From the NCBI GenBank assembly GCA_045542375.1, contig JAZQKW010000098.1, positions 1 to 15,082 of the forward strand: 15,082 nt of DNA, written 5' to 3'. A program made the translations under genes and the position numbers. Below are positions 7,728-15,082 of the stretch, piece by piece; positions within the stretch are counted from its first letter, which is position 1, and the number at the start of each line of letters is the position of its first letter. The notes beneath the pieces were generated by a model. It did not search any database. It was not told where the DNA came from and worked only from the letters and a program-made list of their open reading frames with translations. This stretch comes from Eshraghiella sp045542375. GTDB taxonomy: Bacteria > Bacillota > Clostridia > Lachnospirales > Lachnospiraceae.

Positions 7728-8321
7728 ATGGTAATTAAAAAAGTGAATCTTGAAACCGTGTGCGGAATAACAAGTAAACTTCCGGAAAACACATTGCCGG
7801 AGGTGGCTTTTGCAGGTAAATCCAATGTTGGTAAATCTTCATTGATTAATTCATTGATGAATAGAAAATCATATGCAAAGACCTCGTCTCAGCCGGGAAA
7901 GACACAGACCATTAATTTTTATAACATTAATGAAGTGTTTTATTGCGTTGACCTTCCGGGATACGGCTATGCCAAAACAACGCTTGAGACAAGAGCAAAA
8001 TGGGGAAAGATGATTGAGAGATATCTTCACACCTCCAAGATGCTTAAGCAGGTGTTTTTGCTTATTGATATCAGACACAAGCCTTCTGAAAATGACAGAC
8101 TGATGTATGAGTGGATTGGCTCTCAAGGGTATGACCCTATAATCATAGCGACCAAGCTGGATAAGATTAACAGAAGTCAGATTCAGAAGCAGGTCAAAAT
8201 AGTAAGAGAAGGACTTGGAATGCCAAAAGAAGGCATTATTGTGCCTTTTTCAGCAGAGACCAAGCAGGGATTGGACAAAATATGGGAAATTATAGACCCA
8301 TTAGTTGAAAACGGGGAATAA
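7728..8321 (+). CDS. engB: Ribosome-biogenesis GTPase EngB (YsxC/YihA)
   Basis: This is a TrmE-Era-EngA-EngB-Septin class GTPase needed for late assembly of the 50S subunit. It is 197 residues, the normal family size. It has G1 GKSNVGKS (30-37), the switch I region with SQPGKTQTINFY (54-65), G3 DLPGYGYA (75-82), G4 TKLD (142-145) and G5 SAE (175-177). The AGGAGG in the 12-base gap after lon gives the start. The lon-engB adjacency is common in Firmicutes and supports the call. Confidence 0.97.
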   Translation: MVIKKVNLETVCGITSKLPENTLPEVAFAGKSNVGKSSLINSLMNRKSYAKTSSQPGKTQTINFYNINEVFYCVDLPGYGYAKTTLETRAKWGKMIERYLHTSKMLKQVFLLIDIRHKPSENDRLMYEWIGSQGYDPIIIATKLDKINRSQIQKQVKIVREGLGMPKEGIIVPFSAETKQGLDKIWEIIDPLVENGE

Positions 8322-8377
8322 GCTGTTATTTTTTCTTTATTTGCGGCAATAATAAGCAGATAAAGGAGGATAACATA

Positions 8378-9655
8378 ATGGAAAATTTAAAAATTATCAG
8401 TGTGACAGGAAGAGAAATTCTTGATTCAAGGGGAAACCCTACCGTAGAAGCGGAAGTTAAGTTAGTGAACGGGGCGGTTGGTAGAGGAATTGCACCAAGT
8501 GGAGCATCTACAGGAGAATTTGAAGCACTTGAACTGCGTGACGGAGATATGAACCGATATGGAGGTAAGGGTGTATTAAAAGCAGTTAATAATATCAATA
8601 CCACAATTAACGAACTTTTAAAGGGAATGGATGCAGATGATATTTATGAAATTGACAGGAAAATGATTAAGGCAGATGGTACAGCGGATAAGTCATCACT
8701 TGGAGCTAATGCCATTCTTGCCGTATCAATTGCCTGTGCAAGGGCAGCCGCTGACGGACTTCAGATACCATTATATAAGTATATCGGCGGGGTAACAGGA
8801 AGAAAACTGCCTGTTCCTATGATGAATATTATTAATGGTGGAGCTCACGCAGGGAACTGTCTGGATTTTCAGGAATTTATGATTATGCCGGTAAAGGCAT
8901 GCTGTTTTAAAGAGGCTTTAAGAATCGGAACAGAGGTATATCATAGTCTTGCAAAGGTATTAAAGGAACGTAATCTTTCTACGACAGTTGGAGATGAGGG
9001 TGGATTTGCACCGGAGGTAGCGGATGCATACGAAGCACTTGATTTACTGACTGATGCGGTGAGAAAGGCTGGGTACACACCGGGAGAGGATATATGTTTT
9101 GCCATGGATGCAGCGGCTTCCGAACTGTATAATGCAGAAACCGGGATGTACCATTTTGAAGGTGAAAGCAGAGCGAAGAATACTAATGTTGTAAGGTCTT
9201 CACTTGAATTAATAGATTATTATAAAAAACTTACAGAGATATATCCGCTTATCTCTATAGAGGATCCTCTGGATGAGGAGGATTTTCATGGATGGAAGGG
9301 AATTACGAACCTTCTTGGAGATAAGATTAAGCTTGTGGGAGATGACCTTTTTGTAACTAATACGGAAAGGCTGAAAATGGGAATAAGTAAGGGACTGGCT
9401 AATGCTATTTTGATAAAATTAAATCAGATTGGAACGGTTTCAGAAACTATTGAGGCTGTGAAGCTTGCTCACGAATCAGGATATCAGGCGATTGTGTCCC
9501 ATCGTTCAGGAGAAACAGAGGACACAACAATAGCGGATTTGGCGGTGGCTTTAAACGCGGGTCGTATTAAAACAGGTGCTCCATGCAGGAGTGAAAGAGT
9601 TGCCAAGTACAACAGGCTTCTGAGAATAGAAGAACAATTGTGCGAAAATATGTAA
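8378..9655 (+). CDS. eno: Enolase (phosphopyruvate hydratase)
   Basis: Enolase interconverts 2-phosphoglycerate and phosphoenolpyruvate in glycolysis. The 425-residue protein has the usual N-terminus (REILDSRGNPTVE), the mobile loop GIAPSGASTGEFEA (37-50), catalytic Glu207 in GDEGGFAP and Lys347 in LIKLNQIGT, metal ligands Asp244 (MDAAASE), Glu295 (IEDPLDEED) and Asp322 (GDDL), and the SHRSGETED loop. One loop differs from the common bacterial form: residues 154-168 read GGAHAGNCLDFQEFM, where many bacteria have HADNNVD, and a Cys pair follows at 175-176. AAGGAGG at 8363-8369 sets the start. It lies 56 bases after engB in the same direction, with no clear terminator between, so read-through is likely; a promoter inside engB cannot be excluded. 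Confidence 0.97.
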   Translation: MENLKIISVTGREILDSRGNPTVEAEVKLVNGAVGRGIAPSGASTGEFEALELRDGDMNRYGGKGVLKAVNNINTTINELLKGMDADDIYEIDRKMIKADGTADKSSLGANAILAVSIACARAAADGLQIPLYKYIGGVTGRKLPVPMMNIINGGAHAGNCLDFQEFMIMPVKACCFKEALRIGTEVYHSLAKVLKERNLSTTVGDEGGFAPEVADAYEALDLLTDAVRKAGYTPGEDICFAMDAAASELYNAETGMYHFEGESRAKNTNVVRSSLELIDYYKKLTEIYPLISIEDPLDEEDFHGWKGITNLLGDKIKLVGDDLFVTNTERLKMGISKGLANAILIKLNQIGTVSETIEAVKLAHESGYQAIVSHRSGETEDTTIADLAVALNAGRIKTGAPCRSERVAKYNRLLRIEEQLCENM

Positions 9656-9661
9656 TTAGAT

Positions 9662-9691
9662 TTGCCAAAGTGTACGATAAAATGATATAAT
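9662..9691 (+). promoter_or_regulatory. Promoter for the lipoprotein gene, with overlapping AT-rich dyad
   Basis: TTGCCA (9662-9667) and TATAAT (9686-9691) are 18 bases apart, close to consensus, about 33 bases before the start codon. The -10 box lies within a perfect inverted repeat, AAAATGAT (9679-9686) and ATCATTTT (9690-9697), with a 3-base centre. The dyad could be an operator over the -10 box. It is too AT-rich and lacks a following T-tract, so it is not a good terminator for eno. Confidence 0.75.
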
Positions 9692-9723
9692 CATTTTCAT
9701 ATATAAATAAATGGGAAGGACTT

Positions 9724-11841
9724 ATGATGAATAATAGAAAGTTATGCATTTTAGCTCTGGTATTCCTAATGATATTTATTCCCGGATGTAGTAACAGACG
9801 TGGCAATGTAATTAATCCACCAACTCAGGGAATAGAAGATACGACAACGCCAACAGAGAAGGAAACAGAACCTGTTAAGGAAAGTGTAGTACAGGGGATT
9901 ACAGAGTTTGAGTGGGGCGATAAGGATAATCAATCAGGTGACGTGTCATTGGTTGCATCTATTGTGAACACAGCAACTCTTGACGGACTACTGTTGAATG
10001 GAACAGAGCTTCATAAGGTGGGTAAGAATTATATAATAAGTTATTCCATATATAAAGAAACTGATGAAAGCGTAGCCGGTGCGGATTATAATCCGGAGGC
10101 ACTGGAAATGCATCTTGCTTTATATGACCGTAGTACCGGTTCAATCAAGAAGGATGTTGCGGTTGGAAACGGAACCATGTACACAATGGATGGAATGAAT
10201 CAGATATGGTGTATCAATTCTTTTTCTGAGGATTTCCACGTGTATATGTTTGACGAGAACCTTGAGTGTATAAGAGAAGTGAATATACCTGAACTGTCAA
10301 CAGGATATATTTCAGAGGATGGTAAGAACTTATACAATATTAAGGACAGAAATATCTACAGATATGACCTGACAGAGGATAATCCGAAGGGTGAACAGAT
10401 AGAAACAGAGTATGGTTTTGTATGTTCGGCTATAGACTCACTGTATACAGGTGTGGATGGAAGGGATTATCTTGTTGTAAAAGGAATGTGTGGAGATTTA
10501 AAGGAATATCAGGGTACAATAGATACTGATACAGGAGATTTTGCATATCTTCAGCCGGCAACAGAAGATGATTATTACAATGCAGATTATGTAAATGGAA
10601 CCTTTGTTTCAGAGAACGTAATGGAAGATATGACATCTAACTGGATTGTATACAGACCGGGAAATACCCCTGTTGTATATTCATGGCCAAGTGAAGGTGA
10701 CAAGGATATTGAGATGAAGGTAATGGATAACGGAAATCTGTTGTTCTATTATCTGGATGGAGATACTATAGAGGTGGCTGTTTTTGACAGAGAAAGTAAC
10801 TTATGTGTATCTAATACATCATTCAGTATAGAGTTTAATGGTGGCGAGAGCGAATATATAAGTCTGGTCTCTGCACCAATATATATTGAGGATGATGTGC
10901 TGGTCCTTGAATTTACGGATGCTTTTGATAATTACAGCTTCTTTAGATGGGAGCTTGGCAACAAGGATGATATGTGGACGAAGATGTCAACGTATGACTA
11001 TGATGTTCCAGAGAACAGAGTGGTAGAGGTAGACAATATCTATGATCCATCAGAATTTCATCCGGGAGAAGTTCCTGAGGAATTAAAGCCGCTTAGAGAA
11101 GAAGCTGACAGACTACAGGATAAGCATGGCGTGCTTATTCATATAAGCAAGGAATGCAGTAATATGATGGGTGGTTATGCCATTACTTCATTAGATGACT
11201 ATAACCGGGTTGAAAGAGCGTTAAAGGAATTGGACGAGGAACTGGATAAATATCCGGAAGGTTTTTTTGCCCAGTTTAAAAAGGATGGTGCAGCAGGTAT
11301 AGATATATACATTGCATCAACTCTAATAGGATATGATAAGGAAGTACTTGAATATGCAGGAGGCTTCCAGTCTCAGGTAGGCAGCCAGTCAATTATTGTT
11401 ATAGATTGTACTAATAAGGATGACCTTCCGGTGACTATTCATCATGAAATTAGTCATGCCATAGACAGATATATTTCTTCAAAGGGTGGATTCAATGAGC
11501 AGAAATGGTCAGAATTTAATCCTGAGGATAAGGAGTTTATGGACTTTTATACCTACTCTTATTCGGAGTTTGGATATGAAGGTGCAATAAAATATACCTA
11601 TTATGGATGTAAGAGTCTTGATGATGTGTATTTTATAGATGATTATAGTATGACTTATCCTGCTGAGGATAGGGCAAGGTTATGGGAAAATATTATGTCA
11701 GATTCAAGCATTATAGAATGGGAAAATACACCGAATCTTATACTTAAGATTAATTATTATGCAATGACTATAAGAGAGAATTTTGACACTTCCGGATGGG
11801 AAGATGTTGTATGGGAGAGATACATCCCGGCAGAAGAATAA
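9724..11841 (+). CDS. Lipoprotein with a propeller-like region and an HExxH metallopeptidase domain
   Basis: A basic, hydrophobic signal peptide ends in the lipobox IPGC (Cys22), so the mature protein should be lipid-anchored outside the membrane. A Thr/Pro/Glu-rich linker (about 30-60) follows. Residues about 60-430 are a run of short beta-rich segments with regularly placed aromatic residues (such as NIYRYDL and IWCINSF), suggesting a beta-propeller. From about residue 450 a helical region (EELKPLREEADRLQDKHG) leads to HHEISHAID with the zinc motif H574-E575-x-x-H578, and further on PAEDRARLWE, where Glu648 is a candidate third ligand. This pattern fits a family of clostridial zinc-peptidase lipoproteins; the propeller and third ligand are inferred. 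A second ATG at 9727 is slightly better spaced from GGGAAGGA (9713-9720). It has its own promoter and terminator. The substrate is unknown. Confidence 0.85.
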   Translation: MMNNRKLCILALVFLMIFIPGCSNRRGNVINPPTQGIEDTTTPTEKETEPVKESVVQGITEFEWGDKDNQSGDVSLVASIVNTATLDGLLLNGTELHKVGKNYIISYSIYKETDESVAGADYNPEALEMHLALYDRSTGSIKKDVAVGNGTMYTMDGMNQIWCINSFSEDFHVYMFDENLECIREVNIPELSTGYISEDGKNLYNIKDRNIYRYDLTEDNPKGEQIETEYGFVCSAIDSLYTGVDGRDYLVVKGMCGDLKEYQGTIDTDTGDFAYLQPATEDDYYNADYVNGTFVSENVMEDMTSNWIVYRPGNTPVVYSWPSEGDKDIEMKVMDNGNLLFYYLDGDTIEVAVFDRESNLCVSNTSFSIEFNGGESEYISLVSAPIYIEDDVLVLEFTDAFDNYSFFRWELGNKDDMWTKMSTYDYDVPENRVVEVDNIYDPSEFHPGEVPEELKPLREEADRLQDKHGVLIHISKECSNMMGGYAITSLDDYNRVERALKELDEELDKYPEGFFAQFKKDGAAGIDIYIASTLIGYDKEVLEYAGGFQSQVGSQSIIVIDCTNKDDLPVTIHHEISHAIDRYISSKGGFNEQKWSEFNPEDKEFMDFYTYSYSEFGYEGAIKYTYYGCKSLDDVYFIDDYSMTYPAEDRARLWENIMSDSSIIEWENTPNLILKINYYAMTIRENFDTSGWEDVVWERYIPAEE

Positions 11842-11849
11842 CAGAGAAC

Positions 11850-12593
11850 TTAATCCCTGTGGTTAATAACCACAGGGGTTTTTGTCTCTATAACGGATGT
11901 GGTTGTCCTGTGCGAATCAGGTACACGCATACTGCCCTGACGATTAAGAATACGGTGTACATAATCCTTCTCATCAGCAAGCGGCGTATCAAAAATCATT
12001 CCGTACAGGTTGTCAGGCTCGGTACTTCCCTTTTTATGAAGGTCTGAGCCTGAAGTCATAAATATGCCGTGTTCACGACAATATATCTCGGCATTGTGAT
12101 TACAGAAATCATGGTTGAAGGTATTGTATGCTTCCATTGCATCACAATTATCCGGATTAACATATATTGTGCTGATATATGGGCGTTCCCTAAATGGATG
12201 AGCCTGAACTACCAGACCACCGTCTCTGTGAATAATATCGTACTGTTCTGTTCTGGTGTAGGATAACAGGTCCGGATGTTCAAGAAGCCAGTTCTTGTCA
12301 AGACCGTATATAAGGAATTCATCTCCGTCAAAATTAGCTTCCCAACCGAAAAATACGGGAAAACCTATTCTATCCCCTGCTTCCTTAGCTATTTCATAGC
12401 TTCTGCAAAAAGCATTGATTCTTTCCTTCCAATCATTCATAGGCGGGATACGGCAGTTACCGTTAAAAAAATGGTCAGTAATAAATATTCCACTGTATCC
12501 GATAGATTTATAATATGCAGGGTACTCAGAGGCTTTGGTTGAGCCACAGGCACTGCTTTCATATGTGTGTAAATGTGTTTCATAAATGTACAT
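11850..12593 (-). CDS. PHP-domain phosphoesterase family protein
   Basis: The 247-residue protein has the metal-binding signature of the PHP (polymerase and histidinol phosphatase) superfamily: His7-x-His9 (ETHLHTYESS), Asp40-His41 (FITDHF), Glu85 (GWEANF), His132 (VQAHPF) and Asp184-x-His186 (SGSDLHKKG). These would hold a two- or three-metal centre that hydrolyses a phosphate ester. It is a stand-alone domain without polymerase or HisK context, so the substrate is open. GGAGGT at 12606-12601 lies 7 bases before the chosen ATG; an ATG at 12600 abuts that site too closely. The last codons form the antisense copy of the neighbouring terminator stem, so the C-terminus TPVVINHRD is constrained by two functions. 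It converges on the lipoprotein gene with an 8-base gap. Confidence 0.9.
   Translation of the reverse strand: MYIYETHLHTYESSACGSTKASEYPAYYKSIGYSGIFITDHFFNGNCRIPPMNDWKERINAFCRSYEIAKEAGDRIGFPVFFGWEANFDGDEFLIYGLDKNWLLEHPDLLSYTRTEQYDIIHRDGGLVVQAHPFRERPYISTIYVNPDNCDAMEAYNTFNHDFCNHNAEIYCREHGIFMTSGSDLHKKGSTEPDNLYGMIFDTPLADEKDYVHRILNRQGSMRVPDSHRTTTSVIETKTPVVINHRD
11855..11883 (+). terminator. Intrinsic terminator of the lipoprotein gene
   Basis: CCCTGTGGTT (11855-11864) pairs perfectly with AACCACAGGG (11868-11877) around AAT, followed by G and five T residues (11879-11883). It starts 13 bases after the lipoprotein stop codon. The whole hairpin lies inside the 3' coding end of the convergent PHP gene. 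In that direction no T-tract follows the stem, so it should act mainly on the plus strand. Confidence 0.9.
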
Positions 12594-12610
12594 ATATCAT
12601 ACCTCCGCTC

Positions 12611-12639
12611 TTGATTATATCATATTTTTGAATTAAAAT
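12611..12639 (+). promoter_or_regulatory. Candidate promoter for the TraX-like operon
   Basis: TTGATT (12611-12616) and TAAAAT (12634-12639) are exactly 17 bases apart. The -35 box overlaps the -10 box of the divergent PHP promoter, so the two promoters share bases and could interfere with each other. The whole divergent gap between start codons is 71 bases. Confidence 0.6.
12614..12619 (-). promoter_or_regulatory. Candidate -10 box for the PHP gene
   Basis: On the minus strand TATAAT (12619 to 12614) is a perfect -10 hexamer about 21 bases before the start codon. The matching -35 is weak (a TTTATT-like hexamer near 12637-12642). It implies a very short leader containing only the Shine-Dalgarno. 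Confidence 0.55.
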
Positions 12640-12664
12640 AAAATAGCTAAGGAGATAAAGTCTT

Positions 12665-13354
12665 ATGGAAGATAAAAAGGGAATCAGTTCAGACCTGTTA
12701 AAAATAACAGCGTTTGTTACCATGATTATTGATCATATAGGATTAGTGCTTAGTGGTGTTATGCCTGAGATTTTGTACATAATGTGCAGAGGTGTGGGAA
12801 GGCTTGCTTTTCCTATATTTGCATGTTGTATAGTTGAGGGATTTATCCATACCTCTAATCTAAAAAGATATATTACAAGAATGTGTATTTTTGCTTTTCT
12901 GTCGGAGCTTCCTTTTAACCTTATGCATAGCGGCAGGTGGTTATATGATGGAAAATCCAATGTGCTGTTTACTTTTGCTGTTGCACTTATGGTGCTTAGT
13001 GTATTTAAGTGGGCTAAGGAGAAGGGTGTCCGAGGCAGGATGGCGGCATACGGAACAATGGCAGTAGCACTTGTGGGCACTTATTTTTTGCAGACAGATT
13101 ATTCGTGGATAGGAATTACTTTTATTGTTGTTATGTACTGTCTTAGAGATATGCCGGAATATAAATATATATGTGGAAGCATAATTTTGTGGCTCAACGG
13201 AAGCCTGTACAATCTGGTGGCTCCACTTGGTTTTGTTCCAATATATTTTTCCAGAGACGAAAAAGGAAAATTGCCTAAATGGATTACATACGGTATATAT
13301 CCGTTGCATATGCTTTTATTAGGTTTACTCAGAGAGGTTGTCGTGTATGGCTAA
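12665..13354 (+). CDS. TraX-family membrane protein
   Basis: The 229-residue protein is almost entirely hydrophobic, with about seven or eight probable membrane segments (near 12-30, 47-61, 70-84, 98-116, 127-142, 147-161, 168-194 and 207-223). Conserved features of the TraX family are visible: ITxxxMIIDHIG (14-26, with Asp23-His24), GRLAFPIFA (45-53), VEGFIHT (57-63), SELPFN (80-85) and YPLHM near the C-terminus. TraX is named after the F-plasmid pilin N-acetylase, but chromosomal homologues are widespread and mostly uncharacterised; no conjugation gene is nearby, so a membrane acyltransferase acting on an unknown acceptor is a better guess. GGAG at 12651-12654 precedes the ATG. It is transcribed divergently from the PHP gene, and its stop overlaps the next start. 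Confidence 0.9.
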   Translation: MEDKKGISSDLLKITAFVTMIIDHIGLVLSGVMPEILYIMCRGVGRLAFPIFACCIVEGFIHTSNLKRYITRMCIFAFLSELPFNLMHSGRWLYDGKSNVLFTFAVALMVLSVFKWAKEKGVRGRMAAYGTMAVALVGTYFLQTDYSWIGITFIVVMYCLRDMPEYKYICGSIILWLNGSLYNLVAPLGFVPIYFSRDEKGKLPKWITYGIYPLHMLLLGLLREVVVYG

Positions 13355-14483
13355 TTTAATTGATTATATGGATTGGAGAGGGGACGTGACTTTTCCGGCA
13401 AGTGAAATCAATGAAATCGACGGACTTGCTTTTGCACAACTTGCCTACGTACCCTTTGAAGAAATAATAGGTGACGGAAAGAACAATACAATAGGTGAAC
13501 TTGCGGATGTTTTTTTCAAAAAGTACACAGATGATGATGTAGCTAAAATGCCTGAAATAATAAAGACGGGCTGTGTGATTTTTAAGAAAATGGCAGAGTG
13601 TGACAGGTACAGAAATCTTAAGCTGATTAATTATGTAACAGATTTTCAGCCGGATGTTGCTAAGCAGTTTGCTGCGGTTACAGTCGTAATAGATGATGAT
13701 AATTATTATGTTGCTTATCGTGGAACAGATGATTCGCTGGCAGGCTGGGAAGAGGATTTCAAAGCATGTTATATGATGCCCGTCCTTTCTCAGACAGAGG
13801 CGGTGGAGTATCTGAATGATATTATGATGCAGTTCCATGGAAACGTGTATCTTGGGGGACATTCTAAAGGCGGGAATCTTGCAATCTATGCGGCAGTGGT
13901 TATAGATGCCAAGTATAAAGACCGAATAGTACGAATTGATAATTATGATGGTCCCGGTTTTTTGCCGGAGTTTGTTGAGTCAGAACCTTATAAGGATATG
14001 TGTGGCAGAGTTCGCACATATAATCCCCAGGGTTCCATTGTGGGTATGATAATGTTCAGCGGAGGGGAACAGGTAATTGTGGAAAGTACGGGAAAAGGAT
14101 TTATGCAGCATTCCGGAATTACATGGAAGGTGTATGGAAGACATTTTGTTACCTGTGACAGATATGAAAAATTTAGTGAGAATTTTGCAGGAATCAACAA
14201 GACTTGGATACACGAAATCAGCAGGGAAGAACGTGAGCTGGCAATAGAAATTGTTTTTAAGGTACTCAGGTCGGGATTCGATACGGTAACGGGTCTTAAG
14301 GAAGGATTCTTTTCAACATCCGCTACTATTGTGCGTTCGTATAAGGATGTGGATAAGAGTACGAGAAAGGTTATAGGAAAGATTGTTTCCAAAATGATTC
14401 GATTAAGCAGTGAATCAATGTCAGAGAAGCGTAAAGAAAAGAAAAATATTGCTCAAATTATGGACAATGATGTGAAAAAATGA
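13347..14483 (+). CDS. DUF2974 (Mbeg1-like) alpha/beta hydrolase-fold protein
   Basis: This 378-residue protein matches the Mbeg1-like/DUF2974 pattern of lipase-like proteins common in Lachnospiraceae. It has an N-terminal MANLIDYMDWRGDVTF motif, a YRGTDDSLAGWEEDF segment (124-138) like lipase class 3, the nucleophile elbow GHSKGG with Ser173, NYDGPGF with Asp201, and MQHSGITWKV with His255 as a likely catalytic histidine. No signal peptide or membrane helix is evident, so it is probably cytoplasmic. Its lysine-rich C-terminus is the least conserved part. The ATG at 13347 overlaps the TraX-like gene by 8 bases and follows AGAGAGG (13331-13337) at good spacing; an in-frame TTG at 13338 is less likely. 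The family is firm; substrate and triad assignment are inferred. Confidence 0.88.
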   Translation: MANLIDYMDWRGDVTFPASEINEIDGLAFAQLAYVPFEEIIGDGKNNTIGELADVFFKKYTDDDVAKMPEIIKTGCVIFKKMAECDRYRNLKLINYVTDFQPDVAKQFAAVTVVIDDDNYYVAYRGTDDSLAGWEEDFKACYMMPVLSQTEAVEYLNDIMMQFHGNVYLGGHSKGGNLAIYAAVVIDAKYKDRIVRIDNYDGPGFLPEFVESEPYKDMCGRVRTYNPQGSIVGMIMFSGGEQVIVESTGKGFMQHSGITWKVYGRHFVTCDRYEKFSENFAGINKTWIHEISREERELAIEIVFKVLRSGFDTVTGLKEGFFSTSATIVRSYKDVDKSTRKVIGKIVSKMIRLSSESMSEKRKEKKNIAQIMDNDVKK

Positions 14484-14523
14484 TACTATACTATGTGAAA
14501 GCCTTAAAAAAAGAGGTGTTTAT

Positions 14524-15082
14524 ATGGATATGACACAGAAGAAAACAGATGCAGTCACAGGTCTGCCTTTATATGATGGCTTCCTTGAGATTGCAAAAGG
14601 TGAGATAGACAATAATCCGGGCAAGATGTTAGTACTTATTTCAACGGATATTGCTAATTTCAAATATGTTAACAAAATATATGGATATAATAAGGCTAAC
14701 GAACTTATCAATGAATTGATTAGTGTAATTCAGGATACTAATCAGGAAATTGTATGTGCCTGCAGGACTCACTCAGATCATATTCTTAGTCTGTTCAGAT
14801 ATAGCGGAGACAGAGATGATTTTGTGAAAACTGTAGATGATGACAGTAACAGGTTTGTCAAGAGGAACTCAAGGAAGTATCCGTCAGTGTCCCTTCATCT
14901 TAACAATGGAGTGGTATTTCTTGATGATGAGGATGATGATGACCTTATATACAGCATCGACAAGGCTAATGTAGCAAGAAGAATTGCCAAGGGTAATTAC
15001 TGCGTTACAAGTGTTGTGTTTTCACCTGAGATGATGTGCAGGAAAGAGGAAGATGCCAAGATAATGGCAATGTTCGACCATG
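14524..15082 (+). CDS. Degenerate GGDEF-domain protein, partial (C-terminus beyond right edge)
   Basis: The first 186 residues are visible. The start follows AAGAGG (14511-14516) by 7 bases. DAVTGLPLYDGF (residues 9-20) and ISTDIANFKYVNKIYGYNKANELI match the opening of a GGDEF domain (DxLTGLPNRxxF; DxDxFKxINDxxGHxxGD). Where the GG(D/E)EF signature is expected, the sequence is RTHSDHILSLF, so both glycines and the catalytic acid are lost and diguanylate cyclase activity is unlikely. After an acidic stretch (DDEDDDD), the end of the domain leads into KEEDAKIMAMFDH, which resembles the linker helix before an EAL phosphodiesterase domain; that EAL domain would lie outside the window. It is 40 bases downstream of the DUF2974 gene with no terminator between. 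Confidence 0.82.
   Translation, partial: MDMTQKKTDAVTGLPLYDGFLEIAKGEIDNNPGKMLVLISTDIANFKYVNKIYGYNKANELINELISVIQDTNQEIVCACRTHSDHILSLFRYSGDRDDFVKTVDDDSNRFVKRNSRKYPSVSLHLNNGVVFLDDEDDDDLIYSIDKANVARRIAKGNYCVTSVVFSPEMMCRKEEDAKIMAMFDH

Noticed and set aside
8326..8342. T-rich stretch after engB as a terminator
   Set aside because: Six consecutive T residues are present, but no stable stem precedes them.
13338..13346. TTG start for the DUF2974 protein
   Set aside because: It adds only three residues and directly abuts the AGAGAGG site, whereas the ATG at 13347 is properly spaced and begins the conserved MANLIDYMDWRGD motif.
13356..13862. Minus-strand open frame of 168 codons
   Set aside because: Antisense to the well-supported DUF2974 gene, with no start signal and no motif.

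Overview
The window looks like chromosomal DNA from a low-GC Firmicute, most likely a member of the Lachnospiraceae (Clostridia). The evidence is the gene order trigger factor - ClpP - ClpX - Lon - EngB, strong AAGGAGG-type ribosome-binding sites, AT-rich sigma-A promoters, and a TraX-family protein, a DUF2974 (Mbeg1-like) protein and a GGDEF-type protein close together. This placement is inferred from gene content and style; no database was searched. I saw no rRNA, tRNA, CRISPR array or complete transposase gene.

Layout. (1) 1-1399, minus strand: an ABC-2 type exporter, with the ATPase gene first and a permease gene overlapping it and running off the left edge. (2) 1400-2106: about 700 non-coding bases holding the most unusual structure here, an imperfect palindrome of about 580 bp (1441-2018). 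Its two arms of nearly 290 bp carry paired subterminal repeats. A good promoter for tig lies just beyond its right end. (3) 2107-9655, plus strand: a protein-quality-control and housekeeping run, tig, clpP, clpX, lon, engB, eno, closely spaced or overlapping, with one GC-rich hairpin between clpP and clpX. (4) 9656-11841, plus strand: a gene with its own promoter for a large lipoprotein, apparently a beta-propeller-like region followed by an HExxH zinc-peptidase domain. Its terminator lies inside the 3' end of the next, convergent gene. (5) 11850-12593, minus strand: a PHP-family phosphoesterase. (6) 12665-15082, plus strand: a TraX-like membrane protein, an overlapping DUF2974 alpha/beta hydrolase-like protein, and the start of a protein with a degenerate GGDEF domain, cut by the right edge.

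How the genes work together. Trigger factor folds nascent chains, ClpX unfolds substrates for ClpP, Lon degrades misfolded proteins, and EngB helps assemble the large ribosomal subunit, so the central block links protein synthesis to turnover. Enolase appears to be carried along in the same direction. The flanks look like accessory or envelope functions (export, a surface peptidase, a membrane acyltransferase-like protein, nucleotide signalling) with no obvious link to the central block. The best candidates for something undescribed are the giant palindrome, the propeller/metallopeptidase lipoprotein and the translationally coupled TraX-DUF2974 pair.
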